A DNA stretch of 16,918 nt from Collybiopsis luxurians FD-317 M1 (Eukaryota > Basidiomycota > Agaricomycetes > Agaricales > Omphalotaceae). This document shows positions 1 to 8,669 of this stretch, piece after piece. The first letter of the stretch is position 1; each line of letters starts with the position of its first letter. The notes beneath the pieces are model-generated. The model was not told the DNA's origin and did not search any database. It was given only the letters and a program-made list of their open reading frames with translations. A program made the translations under genes and the position numbers. Where the stretch lies: the NCBI GenBank assembly GCA_000827265.1, contig KN834777.1:4189-21106 (forward strand), read 5' to 3'.

Positions 1-1252
1 ACATTACATCAAGTTTTGTAATCCATGGATTACTACTTTTCAATCTAAGCATTTTATGCTCAGCATCTTTCAAAGATCCTGGAAGAGCATCCGAATTAAA
101 AAATAATGCCTTGTATGGATGCATTATATAATTTACTGGTTTGAAAAGCAGTGGTATCCTGTAAGGGCATTCCAACCAAATTGGTGTCAGGAAAATGCTC
201 CCCAAGTACATTGAAAATGCAAGGATTGTAGCTGTGACTACAATCCAACAGAGTGACTGGTGCAGCTCAGATACATATAATGAAAGGCCAACAAAGAAAA
301 GTGCCAAAGATGCATGGAGAATAAGAGGTAAGATTCCAATGATCTCTGGAACTTTCCATTTCTCCAGCCCTGAAAATCTAAACTGTCTAATAACAGCTCT
401 TTCTTTGGCATTTCCAGATGAAATTGAACTATAAGCTTGAAGCCACTGCTTCACCAGTACAGATAGAAGTGCAGTGGCAAGTGACAAAGAGAGACTTGCA
501 AAGAATAAACCATTTATCCACAGGTCATTTTTGCTTGGGATGACATTATTTAGATCAACTGATGAAGCTGGAATAGCCTTAATCTCAGTTACATTTCCTG
601 CTGCTCTGAGCAACTTGACCTGCTCTGAAAGCAATGTGGCAGTGATTTGAGAGTAGTCAGGCTGGAGAGAATCTACAGTGGCAACAACAAATGTGGTCAC
701 AACTGCAGAGAAAAGTGCAGCCTGTAATTTTTTACCAAGAGATATTTAGTCCATGTTATTAATGCTTGCTGGATACTTACAAATATTAGGAGAGAGTCAA
801 TGGTATCCTTGAAGCCACGCAACATTTCGTCATCGTAGTTTTCGGCCTCATCAAGATAGACCTTCCAGACCCGGGCATTTTCCTTCAACTCTTCACCAAG
901 AGGATCTGGGGCATATTTTTCTGTATGGTTGTATGTCCGAGTTCCTGCATCCAGTTGGTCAAATGGTCAATACACACCAGTGGAACATGAAATCCTTACC
1001 AGTATATGGTGACTGATATGGTGATTGATATGGGGGAATTCCAAAAAAGCAAGCTCCCTCATTATCCTTCTTGTTTCCAGGTAAGGGTGGGGAACCATAT
1101 TTTGGAATGGTTCTATCCTGTGGAGTTTCCTCAATGACGGGATCATGAGAAGCATCTCCATCGACATTTTCAATATCCACAGTAACATGATTGCCTTGCG
1201 GGGGTTCATCTGTACTAGTGTTTGCAAGAGCGGCTTGTTCTTGGTTGGACAT
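1..1252 (-). CDS. DUF6535-ankyrin family membrane protein, copy 1 (3' end cut by window edge)
   Basis: Three exons read from right to left: 1252-1000, 944-781 and 721-1 (continuing out of the window). Introns are 945-999 (55 bp) and 722-780 (59 bp), both GTAAG...CAG, and their phases (1, then 0) keep one open frame throughout. Exon 1 encodes a polar, probably disordered N-terminus. Exon 2 holds the VWKVYLDEAE / GFKDTIDSLLIF block, and exon 3 the ALFSAVVTTF, LSLSLATALLSVLVKQWL and GILPLILHASLALFF membrane segments, about four in all. This order is what I recognise as DUF6535, a basidiomycete domain of unknown function. The ankyrin part seen in copies 2 and 3 would lie beyond base 1. Relative to them, 9 bp are missing near 110, removing about three residues after the last membrane segment. 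The start at 1252 is the first ATG of the conserved exon. No stop or frameshift is visible, so this may be the functional paralogue, though its 3' end is unseen. Confidence 0.88.
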
Positions 1253-1307
1253 AGCAGTGTAACAGTTGGGGCAGGGAAACGGTGGAAAAGTTGAACGTTT
1301 AAAGGAA

Positions 1308-1316
1308 CTTTATATG
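1308..1316 (-). promoter_or_regulatory. putative TATA box of copy 1
   Basis: On the minus strand this reads CATATAAAG, 56-64 bp upstream of the copy 1 start codon. The same motif lies at the same distance in front of copy 3, inside an upstream stretch that is similar in both genes and otherwise more diverged than the exons. Conserved position and sequence suggest the core promoter. The transcription start is not seen. Confidence 0.5.
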
Positions 1317-2300
1317 ACGTTCATATTGCCTCGTGGATTCCTGCTGTCAGAGTCCTCGTGTCAATATGTACTGCTGCCAACTAAATTTTGAACAACGTGT
1401 AATCCTCATGTCAACTTATCCCACACAAACGCCGCAATCCGAAGCCTCGAGGAGTCATCTGCCGCGCCGGCTGAGTTGAACGCCAGAGATTCGGAATGGA
1501 AATGTTAACGAGGCTGCGATAAGGCTAATTGACTTGAACTTGCCGAGGTTATTAAAAGGTTATTATCGGATTTTGCTAGCAAGATAAGCATTCATTCGGG
1601 TCAGGGGATGGAGCACTGTTCAGATGAATTATCCAGACGTAGCCTCATCGAAGGGGTTGGAATAGCAACTGTTGGCTTGGGAGACCTAAGAGCACATCAC
1701 CATTCGAAGGTCCCAGATATTTACTCAGTTGAATGGTTCAGAAGCATAGTAGTTGATCAATAGTCCAATCCAGACTCAATTTGTTGTGGAATCCAGAATG
1801 GATCGAATCGGAGGTGTAGTTAGATGGTAGGATGACGAATTGTTTTGGGTTTGAGGGGAGGCGTGCTTTATCGCAGCTCAAATTGTTTGAACCTCGGAGT
1901 TAGTCACTAGTCAGTTCACAGGTACTTTGACTTAAGGGACAGAGGGAAAGGTAAACTGCAACATATGATGAACGGTTACGCCCGAAAACAACTGGGGGGC
2001 ATCTGTAAAGAAGCTTTCAACTGGTCAGTTGATACGGAACACATCAGCTCTCAAATTTCCTATTAGCTGTCTTCTGCATTCTCCAAAGGATTGTCAGAAT
2101 GCTTCTAAAATACTTCGACTCATAGTTGTATCTGTGCCAGTGTCTTTTGTACAATGCAGCATTTAACCCCCTTCCAGCGCTCAGGTAGTTTGACCTTTAA
2201 GCGCTCCAAGGACCCTAGCCGGACCGTCGGCTCCAACGGGGATCATTGTAGGTGACGTCACTTTTTCTTATTTCACCACAATCTTTGCCTCAGTAAACTC
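1317..2300. other. intergenic region upstream of copy 1
   Basis: The first 100-150 bp beyond the TATA box still resemble the region upstream of copy 3 (for example a shared aacttatcc / tacttatcc stretch). After that I see no similarity, no long open frame on either strand and no repeat. It probably holds the promoter of copy 1 and unrecognised spacer DNA. Confidence 0.5.
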
Positions 2301-2519
2301 CTACACACCGTTGCTCCTCTCTACTTCCCTCTCTTCCACAAAAATGGTAGCACATTTGCAGTGCGTAGTTGAGAAGATCAGTGCTGGTGGGACCGATGTT
2401 CCGGTCCAGGTGACATCGGTATTTTTTATGCGTGCGCTGTTGGTCGCTTTTTCTCGTTTCACCACCTCCTTAGTACTTAATTCCTACATGCCCTCTACTT
2501 GACGTCTCGGTTCTCTCTG

Positions 2520-2887
2520 GCAAACTGTTCAATGGACCAGAACGCTCATGTCGCTGACTAGATCTGGTAAGTTGGAATCAAGGTCTTAAATCCAAACCGA
2601 AAGTTTATTCTCAATCAGTCTTTGGACCGATGCTTCCTTTTGAACGACGCGCTCGCCCATCTAGCTCGAATGTACCCCAATACCAAATTCCTGCAGTGTC
2701 ATGCTGCGGTGCTCGGATTCGCATCCACCTCCAAACCCAAACCTGCCCCAAGTATAAAATGGCCTTCGAGATCAATGCGAGACAATGACAATTTGTATAC
2801 TGCGATGGCGAGCTCCTTCACAATTGGGTCAGGGTAGATTGGGAAGCAGGAGAGGCTTGCGTTGAGGAGTGTCAAGAATTTGGCTGA
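2520..2887 (+). pseudogene. phosducin / thioredoxin-like gene fragment
   Basis: After a candidate 52-bp intron (2567-2618, GTAAGT...CAG) the frame from 2619 gives SLDRCFLLNDALAHLARMYP followed by NTKFLQCHAAVLGFAS. This is the helix-strand pattern of the thioredoxin-like domain of fungal phosducin-like proteins (lid helix, then KFL-strand). The next expected element, the edge strand plus DGEL(V/L)H-WVRVDWEAG, is present at 2792-2863 as FVYCDGELLHNWVRVDWEAG but in a different frame. It ends at a TGA at 2885-2887. One or more indels between about 2745 and 2792 therefore break the gene. Phosducin-like proteins assist G-beta-gamma or chaperonin-dependent folding in the cytosol; this copy cannot encode a full domain. 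I could not find a clear N-terminal half upstream, so it is a fragment. The family match is from memory of conserved motifs, not a search. Confidence 0.62.
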
Positions 2888-3499
2888 CATTAGGAAGTGT
2901 GTGTCTTTGCCCAATTTCTTCACTTTTTTTTACTCATATACGGTCTAGAGTCCAAGACGAGATCCAAAATCCTACCATGGCCTCTGACAGCGTTCCGGCA
3001 TTCTTCATCGACTGGACCAAATATCCAAATATGGCAAGAGTCAAGTGCTGCCTGGTAGTCTTTTGGGACCGCTATTCATCGCCGTACTTTCATTGTTCTG
3101 CTTCACACCTATGCACCACCGTTCTGACTGTCATCATGTTTCCAGCCCTTCAAATGTTCCATGCCTAGCCCAACCTCTGCCTCGAACCTAAACTTCAACC
3201 TACACGAAGTCGGAGTGCAAAGATTCGAGGTCTCGAAGAAGTTTCGAGCCAGAGTTAGGCTTGTGTGGCTGCAGTCGTGAGTCCCGTTGTTTTCATTTCA
3301 CAGTCGATTGATCTCTTGCTAACTTCAGCTTTCAATATCAGCTCCAGTCCTATAGCAAGAAAGACAGAAGTTTCAAGGCGGCTGAATGGTCGAGTGGAAT
3401 GAGAAGGCCCCAGCCAACTGGAGGCTAAAAGCTTTTCAATAACTGAACCAGTCCGTCGTTAGTTAATGTCCATTTTGCCACTAACCAATTTTCACTTAG
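2888..3499. other. unassigned region with short open frames
   Basis: A 99-codon plus-strand frame (2869-3168, with an internal ATG at 2977 giving MASDSVPAFFIDWTKYPN) overlaps the end of the phosducin-like fragment. A further short plus-strand run near 3195-3280 reads HEVGVQRFEVSKKFRARVR before a stop. Neither matches a family I recognise. The strand and position suggest debris of the genes on either side rather than an independent gene. Confidence 0.3.
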
Positions 3500-4173
3500 G
3501 GAAATCATCAGCGCTGAAGACGATGAAGATGATGACCCGGTATCTGACTCTGACCTTGTGCTACTCCGCCAGCACATGGGCAACTATATCGACTCTGAAG
3601 AAGTGGACCTGAATTCCAAACACCCTCCCGCCTCGAAACCTTCCAATCCCTCATCTCAGAGCATTCAAAGCCCCACGCCAAGCCATGCCCACAAACGTCA
3701 ACCTTCCTGTACCTCACGATCAAACTTCACAACCTGCCATCCAACTCGTGCTCAAACGCCCAGCACTCATCAACCTTTTCAAATCCACAGCAACTCGCCA
3801 ACCGGCTCCTTGTCTTCCGGTAGTCATCAACAGCGCTCTCGCACCCACGGTCAAGCCGTACGCCAACCAACTTATCCTGACTCGCACTCCTCTGCCTGCG
3901 CTCCTCAACCTTGCCAAATCCTCTTATCGTCATTCTCTTTCATCCTCCCACCAACTTTTCAACCTACGGACATGGACCTCGGCAATGATGGTGATGATGT
4001 CGAAGCATTAAAATGGATGACCGGAATGGACCACAACCTGTGCATGACTATTGCTGACACACTCGATAGTTCTGATATCCGACAATGAGGAAGAGGCGGC
4101 TGACTGGGTCACCAAGCGTCTAGCTACCTCCCTGACTACTGGCGGTCCCGGGAAGGGAGAAAAATCTTCCCAG
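3500..4173 (+). pseudogene. Ser/Pro-rich low-complexity reading frame, probably a decayed gene
   Basis: A splice acceptor (CACTTAG, ending at 3499) is followed by an open frame to a TGA at 4086-4088. It begins with an acidic run (AEDDEDDDPVSDSDL, about 3513-3557) and continues as a Ser/Pro/His/Gln-rich segment without recognisable domain. A second plus-strand frame is also open at 3685-4011. A third (from about 4051) gives SDNEEEAADWVTKRLATSL and meets a donor-like GTACG at 4174, possibly with an intron ending at CAG near 4221. The change of best frame near 4070 suggests at least one frameshift, or an intron I have not placed. I do not recognise the protein. It may be a fast-evolving disordered protein or a relic. 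Confidence 0.33.
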
Positions 4174-4783
4174 GTACGCCTTCTGCATATCCCTTTTCTT
4201 GCAGCTAATACAATTTTCAGATATTACACCTACTATTGCTTTCGGCCCTCAATCGTCGCTCGCTTTGATAGATACTGTTGCTATGCTTACTCTGACTGTG
4301 TTACGTAGTTCACTTGCGATTTGCTTGAACCATTTTTTTTGCTGCTTTGCTCCGAGACTCGCTACTTGTCTGGCCCTTTGTTGTCTTTCGCTGTGCTATT
4401 TGATGTACTGTACTCTATTGATAAGGTATTCTAGTGTATGTAAATTGTAGTGCATGTGTATGAGCCATTTATACTGTTTTACCTATTGAGCCTAGGTTTC
4501 GGGTGAGGTGTGTGAGTGAGGATGAGAGGGATGAGAAAGCTATAGGTGGTTGGATCCAAATTTGGTATCCATAAAGAAGGTTCTGTGAACTGGGGTGCAC
4601 ATCAGAGTGAGCCTATTTATTGCCAGTTTCATGATATATAGTTGAAGTCGTAGCAGTGTTCAGCAAAATGGAATGGTGAAAAGATTGCAGTGCATGGTTG
4701 AGAGCAGAGATACTAACGATGGAGTGATTATGCAGTTTAGGACCCAGTATTCCAGCCCCGTGAGTAATGACCGCTATACTCAC
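4174..4783. other. AT-rich spacer, possible 3' untranslated remnants
   Basis: The stretch is T-rich with TGTA-type motifs at 4400-4470 that resemble a fungal 3' untranslated region for the plus-strand frame before it. I see no open frame with protein-like composition and no repeat. Confidence 0.35.
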
Positions 4784-4905
4784 GCTTCAAGTTCAACCTT
4801 TGCCGCATCCCAATCATACCCAGCATACTGGACTTGTGCGGCCAGTACCATACTATTTCAAATAAATTTGAAATGCGCCGGCGGGCAAGGCAATTTCGTA
4901 GACGG
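4784..4905 (-). pseudogene. short coding-looking fragment on the minus strand
   Basis: From an ATG at 4851 the minus strand reads MVLAAQVQYAGYDWDAAKVE and reaches a good donor (GTGAGT at 4783-4778). Just upstream, in another frame, lies AVYEIALPAGAF (about 4905-4870). The composition is protein-like and the donor is convincing, but I cannot name a family and no continuation is secure. The left inverted repeat of the neighbouring element begins directly at its upstream edge, so this may be a gene end cut by that element. Confidence 0.2.
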
Positions 4906-4906
4906 C

Positions 4907-4958
4907 CTGGGACAAAAGTCGCATCACAAACCGAGTCACATTTTTGTGACTTTGAACT
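4907..4958 (+). repeat. left terminal inverted repeat
   Basis: Left arm of the pair with 5835-5886. It carries an internal GTCAC/GTGAC mini-palindrome at 4935-4950. Confidence 0.75.
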
Positions 4959-5171
4959 GAGTAAAATTTTGATGACTGAACCGCTCGTTCGAATGAATGT
5001 TCGATGCAGAACTTTGTCCCTTCCTTACTATCCATAAAAATGCACATGTAAAGTCTTGAATAATACATATATAAGTCATGATATCTACATTATGGAAGAA
5101 ATTAGCCGGATCTAGCCGCCTCAGATCAAAAAAGGGAATGAATTCACCTAAAAAGTGAAGAAATCCATCTG

Positions 5172-5762
5172 ATGTTCTTCGATTTCTGCCTCTGGGTCAT
5201 TATCAATCTCCTTAGGTGCATTCTCATCCCTTCCACCCTCGTTCGGTTTAACAACACGCGTCACAAGCTCAATGCGTTTGCCATTGCCCATCAGAATCAT
5301 TGCTGTCTCATGGTGAACCTCATGACCCTTCCCCCCCATCATTTATCGCCTCTGCCAATGTTGAGCACGAATACCACACTTATGCAGGAACCAGTACCGG
5401 TTCGGCTTCACCAGTACCACAATCTGTTTCCTCCATCTACTCATACTCATTCACCCTCATCCCTAGAGACTCCACAGCTCTTGCGGAATCCGTACCCTAC
5501 TCCCACCTCTACCTTCCGACATAATCCTGTAATCAATCCATTCGGGCAAATACCATTACCACCACCCAGCACATTCCCTCAAGGCCCTCATTCAATTCAA
5601 TATCTTCAAGCTGATGCAACTCCTTGGCCTTATCACTTTGCCTCCAACTGTGCCTTCCGTTGTTACTTACCATCAGACTCACTTTATTCCGTGAATGGCC
5701 GCAATTCTCAGCACCAAAATGCGAACTCAAACACTCAGGAGGACCAATTTTGGGGACACTGA
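5172..5762 (+). CDS. Pro/Ser-rich open frame inside the inverted-repeat element
   Basis: A 196-codon frame with a hydrophobic start (MFFDFCLWVIINLLRCIL) and then a Pro/Ser/Thr/His-rich body (for example NPFGQIPLPPPSTFPQGP). No transposase, zinc-finger or enzyme motif is visible. It could be cargo of the element, a spliced gene read without its introns, or chance. I do not recognise it. Confidence 0.18.
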   Translation: MFFDFCLWVIINLLRCILIPSTLVRFNNTRHKLNAFAIAHQNHCCLMVNLMTLPPHHLSPLPMLSTNTTLMQEPVPVRLHQYHNLFPPSTHTHSPSSLETPQLLRNPYPTPTSTFRHNPVINPFGQIPLPPPSTFPQGPHSIQYLQADATPWPYHFASNCAFRCYLPSDSLYSVNGRNSQHQNANSNTQEDQFWGH

Positions 5763-5834
5763 AGTTTTCCCTTTGTTTATCATTGATAAAATTGCTGTAC
5801 ATGTTTATTTCTAACCTTGAAAACCAGTTGAACA

Positions 5835-5886
5835 AGTTCAAAGTCACAAAAATGTGACTCGGTTTGTGATGCAACTTTTGGCCCAG
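5835..5886 (-). repeat. right terminal inverted repeat
   Basis: Right arm, the reverse complement of 4907-4958 with two mismatches near the outer end. Confidence 0.75.
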
Positions 5887-6298
5887 CCGCTTCCTGAGGA
5901 AGCCTCGCGTAGCCAGCTAACTGTTGATCACATCAACATTTGGGAAGCGGATGGTTCACGAGCCTACCAGCATACCTTGCATTCGCTCTTTTATCAGATA
6001 CAATGCATATATATATATTCCCATTATTTTGCTCCAGTCAATGTCCCCCACCAAATTGACGAGAACATCCATTCAGAAGCACCAGCATGATCGCTGATGC
6101 AAACTACATGGTGCCAGGGCCTTCTTCACGCTTTAACCTTTGACCACCACCTCAATGCCATTTCCCCATTCTAATCATTCCCCCGCAACATTTGTATTTG
6201 CTTGCTTTATTGGATATGCCTCCTCATTTGCTCCATATTGTCTTCTCAACCAAATCCCTTCAACAACTTGCCAAAAATGTCCAATTTAGAATCACTAG
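5887..6298. other. spacer between the inverted-repeat element and the SEC14 relic
   Basis: It contains a short (AT)n tract near 6007-6017 and C/T-rich runs at 6150-6260 that could be a degraded fungal promoter of the SEC14-like gene. No gene is seen. Confidence 0.4.
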
Positions 6299-7547
6299 TT
6301 GAGTGCCAGCGGAATGATACAGGGGGTCCCTGACCCAAACTACAAACCTTTTCCTGGTCATCTTAGTAATTTGACAGTTCCACAGCAGTATGTACTGGAC
6401 AAGTTCAAGAAAGAGCTCCAGGACAAGGGGGGTTTGTCAAGGAAAGAATTGACAATGCGACACATTTACAGTTTGTTTCTTTCGCTCCCATTTTTTTGAG
6501 TTAGTACCCTCAGTTCATTCTGAACTACAAGTCTTTGCCTGGTCATCTAGGTAATTTGACAGTTCCCCAGCAGCATGCACTGGACAAGTTCAAGAAGGAG
6601 CTTCAAGAAGAGGGGATTTTTGTTGAGGAAAGAATGGATGACACCACACTTTCACGGTTTGTTTCTTTTGCTTCTATTTATTCGAGTTAGTACCCTGAGC
6701 CTGTTCTGTGCATTGGATTTCTCAGAGCATGAAAATTTGACATGGCCTTAGCGAAGGCAATGATAATCAACTGCGAAAAGTGGAGGAAAGAGTTTGGAGT
6801 TGATGATATCGTAAAGTACATCTTCCTCAACTTTTTCGAAGTACACCAGCTGATCAACTGCGTAGAAATTTTGATTTCCCAGAGAAGGAGGAAGTCGACA
6901 AGTATTACCTGCAATTTTATCATAAGATGGACATGGTATGTCTCGCTGTCTTCTTCTCCCTATTGCTTGCCTCTCAATGGATGCTAGAATGGTCACCCAA
7001 TCTACATTGAACAACTCGGAAAACTTGACTTCAAAGCTCTCTATGCATGCACGACACAAGACCGTCTCCTCAAACATCTTGTCTGGGAATACAAGAAGTT
7101 CATAACCTCCCGTCTCCCTGCCTGTTCCGCTGCCGTCGGCCACCCCGTCGAAACATTGTGCACCATTCTCAATCTCAAGGATGTCTCTCTTCCAATTTCT
7201 ATCGTGTCAAAGACTACATCATGGCTGTCTCATCCATTGGCCAAATCCGTTACCCCAAATGCATGGGTAAAATTTACATCATCAATGCTCTGTGGTTGTT
7301 TAGTGGTGTATGGACAGTCATTAAGCTGTGGTTGGATGAAGTGACGGTGGCGAAGATTGTGATCTAGGGAAAGGACTATAAAGACACATTGTTGGCTCAG
7401 ATCCCAAAGGAGAATTTGCCGAAAGAGCTTGGGGGTGGTTGCACATGTGGGAAGAGGTGTTCGTTGAGCAACGAGGGACCGTGGAATGAGGCTAAGTGGC
7501 AGAAGATTGAGGCAGAGATGAGTAATGGGTCTGCAAAGATGGCATAG
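6299..7547 (+). pseudogene. SEC14-like CRAL-TRIO phosphatidylinositol-transfer protein pseudogene
   Basis: Conserved SEC14 blocks appear in order: PGHLSNLTVPQQYVLDKFKK (CRAL-TRIO N-terminus), KFD-LAKAMI-NCEKWRKEFG, NFDFPEKEEVDKYY, GHPIYIEQLGKLDFKALY, then RVKDYIMA, IYIINALWLFSGVWT, PKENLPKELGG and CSLSNEGPWNEAKW. The last blocks form the lipid-binding fold and C-terminal tail. Two typical short introns remain (6816-6865 and 6936-6987). Breaks are clear. The expected start is TTG at 6299. TGA at 6730-6732 replaces the Arg codon of the A-R-KFD motif. One base is lost at 7190-7195, TAG lies at 7365-7367, and the 5' exon is duplicated in tandem. In yeasts SEC14 exchanges phosphatidylinositol and phosphatidylcholine at the Golgi; a functional paralogue presumably exists elsewhere in this genome. 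TAG at 7545-7547 is the probable original stop. Confidence 0.9.
6338..6708 (+). repeat. tandem duplication of the first SEC14 exon and intron start (two about 186-bp units)
   Basis: Unit 1 (6338-6522) and unit 2 (6523-6708) both run from AACTACAA through the VPQQ...LDKFKKEL coding segment to GAGTTAGTACCCT...TTCTG in the intron. They have diverged at many positions. Unit 2 keeps the better coding frame (EERMDDTTLSRF), while unit 1 has frameshifts. The duplication therefore either caused or followed loss of function. Confidence 0.85.
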
Positions 7548-7763
7548 AATTAATTGACAATAGCACACGTGGTTCTATATATCCTTCATAGCATTTTGTG
7601 TTTTTTGACTTACCCATCTTTTAATCCACGACATACACATTACGAGGGGTACTAGTGAATCATTATTTATACTTACCGACATCTTGAATCTTTTGCGAAG
7701 TTTGCTTAGGGTATTTCAGTGTATGGCCTTGTCCACTAATTACTGCTTATGGTTAATCTGGAC
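7548..7763. other. spacer between convergent SEC14 relic and copy 2 3' flank
   Basis: AT-rich, with no open frame or repeat seen. The genes on both sides point towards it, so it is expected to contain 3' untranslated ends. Confidence 0.4.
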
Positions 7764-8197
7764 GTTTTGTGAGTATGGATCCTTCAACTTGAAGATTGGT
7801 TGTCTGTGAAGTCCATACATGTTTCTGCAGTTGTATCAGACTCGAGCCTGATGTTCAAACCTAACTTGTCATCCATTTACTGCAGGCAGTCTCTGCTAGA
7901 TAATACACCAAGGAAATCTCAATGAATAATTGTTCAGGTTAGTGTCTAAGAGTCTCATTATTCATATTGGAAAAGACTGGATCATAATTCAGTTTCTTTG
8001 CTGAATAGAAAATATGGCATAATTTTTTTCTTTATTCAAGTTAATAAGTTACACAGAATCAAGACATATATTTAGCAAGTAATTGCATGGTACATATAAT
8101 CTGCATAAACTGAGGTAATTGAATACTATAACTAGTGCGAGACATGAAATGGAAGAGGGGAGCCACTATAAGATAATTACAGTGCACAGATTCAGAA
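7764..8197 (-). repeat. 3' flank of copy 2, duplicated at 12512-12960
   Basis: The stretch is alignable along its length with 12512-12960 downstream of copy 3, with scattered substitutions and small indels (for example about 10 bp near 12630). It shows that the duplicated unit includes at least 430 bp beyond the stop codon. Similarity starts abruptly at TTTTGTGA on the left. Confidence 0.8.
8031..8036 (-). terminator. putative polyadenylation signal of copy 2
   Basis: AATAAA on the minus strand about 165 bp after the stop codon, at the matching place in the copy 3 flank (12782-12787). Fungal poly(A) signals are loose, so this is suggestive only. Confidence 0.35.
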
Positions 8198-8406
8198 TTA
8201 GTCTCTAGCTCCATGATCCTTTAAGTACTGTGCAATATCCTTATTCTCCCAGGCAAGTGCTGCTTTCAATGCTGTTCCATATTCCCCTCCTTGGATATTG
8301 ACATCTACATCTTTCTCTACTAGGAATTTTACAACACCCAGGCTTTCTGTAGCAGCTGCTTGAAGTGCTGTTCCATAATCCCCTCCTTGTATATTGACAT
8401 TTGCAC

Positions 8407-8415
8407 CATTTTCTA
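8407..8415 (+). repeat. target-site duplication, left copy
   Basis: CATTTTCTA, repeated at 8661-8669. It is part of the ankyrin coding sequence (antisense of a Val-Glu-Asn segment). Confidence 0.85.
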
Positions 8416-8660
8416 TTGTAGAAATATGGCGCAGTGGTTTGATAAGAGTTGTGAGACTCAAATATTGGATACAAAATGATTATTCTGTTCTATGGTACTG
8501 GCCTCAAGGTAGGCCTTATATACTACATAACACAGTATCTAGAAAGTTCTACATACTTCTACTATTAATATCTGAGTAATACTGTCTGCAGTAGGTGAGT
8601 AATCCAACTTGGAACTACATGTGCCGGATTGTATTACTAATGACAAACTGAGAAATACAA
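8416..8660. mobile_element. 245-bp insertion with 9-bp target-site duplication (MITE- or SINE-like)
   Basis: The insertion is absent from the equivalent place in copy 3, where CATTTTCTACTAGG is uninterrupted. It is flanked by the direct repeat CATTTTCTA (8407-8415 and 8661-8669). The ends are TTGTA...TACAA, with only loose inverted similarity further in (both carry CAGT near a TTTG). A 9-bp duplication and inverted ends suggest a MULE-type miniature element. However, TGGCGCAGTGG at 8427-8437 is a perfect pol III A-box match, so a tRNA-derived SINE is an alternative; a good B box and an A-tail are missing. It encodes nothing. Confidence 0.85.
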
Positions 8661-8669
8661 CATTTTCTA
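8661..8669 (+). repeat. target-site duplication, right copy
   Basis: CATTTTCTA, the second copy of the 9-bp site created by the 245-bp insertion. Confidence 0.85.

Larger units (their letters stand above)
4907..5886. mobile_element. about 980-bp element bounded by 52-bp terminal inverted repeats
   Basis: The left end (4907-4958) and the reverse complement of the right end (5835-5886) match at 50 of 52 positions by my count. Both begin CTGGG-CAAAAGT and contain the short palindrome GTCACATTTTTGTGAC. Such long, near-identical inverted ends mark a DNA transposon or its non-autonomous derivative. I find no transposase motif inside and no clear target-site duplication, so the exact ends and superfamily are uncertain. 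The interior has a Pro/Ser-rich 196-codon plus-strand frame (5172-5762) and a 64-codon minus-strand frame (5148-5342). The high similarity of the ends suggests fairly recent mobility. Confidence 0.72.

Noticed and set aside
195..434. 79-codon plus-strand open frame, nearly identical to one at 9874-10113
   Set aside because: It is the antisense of the conserved DUF6535 exon 3. Its similarity between copies follows from the coding strand and does not show an independent gene.
8427..8465. tRNA-like A box and a weak B-box-like GACTCAAATAT
   Set aside because: The boxes are only about 28 bp apart and no cloverleaf can be formed, so this is not a tRNA gene. It is kept only as a hint about the insertion's origin.
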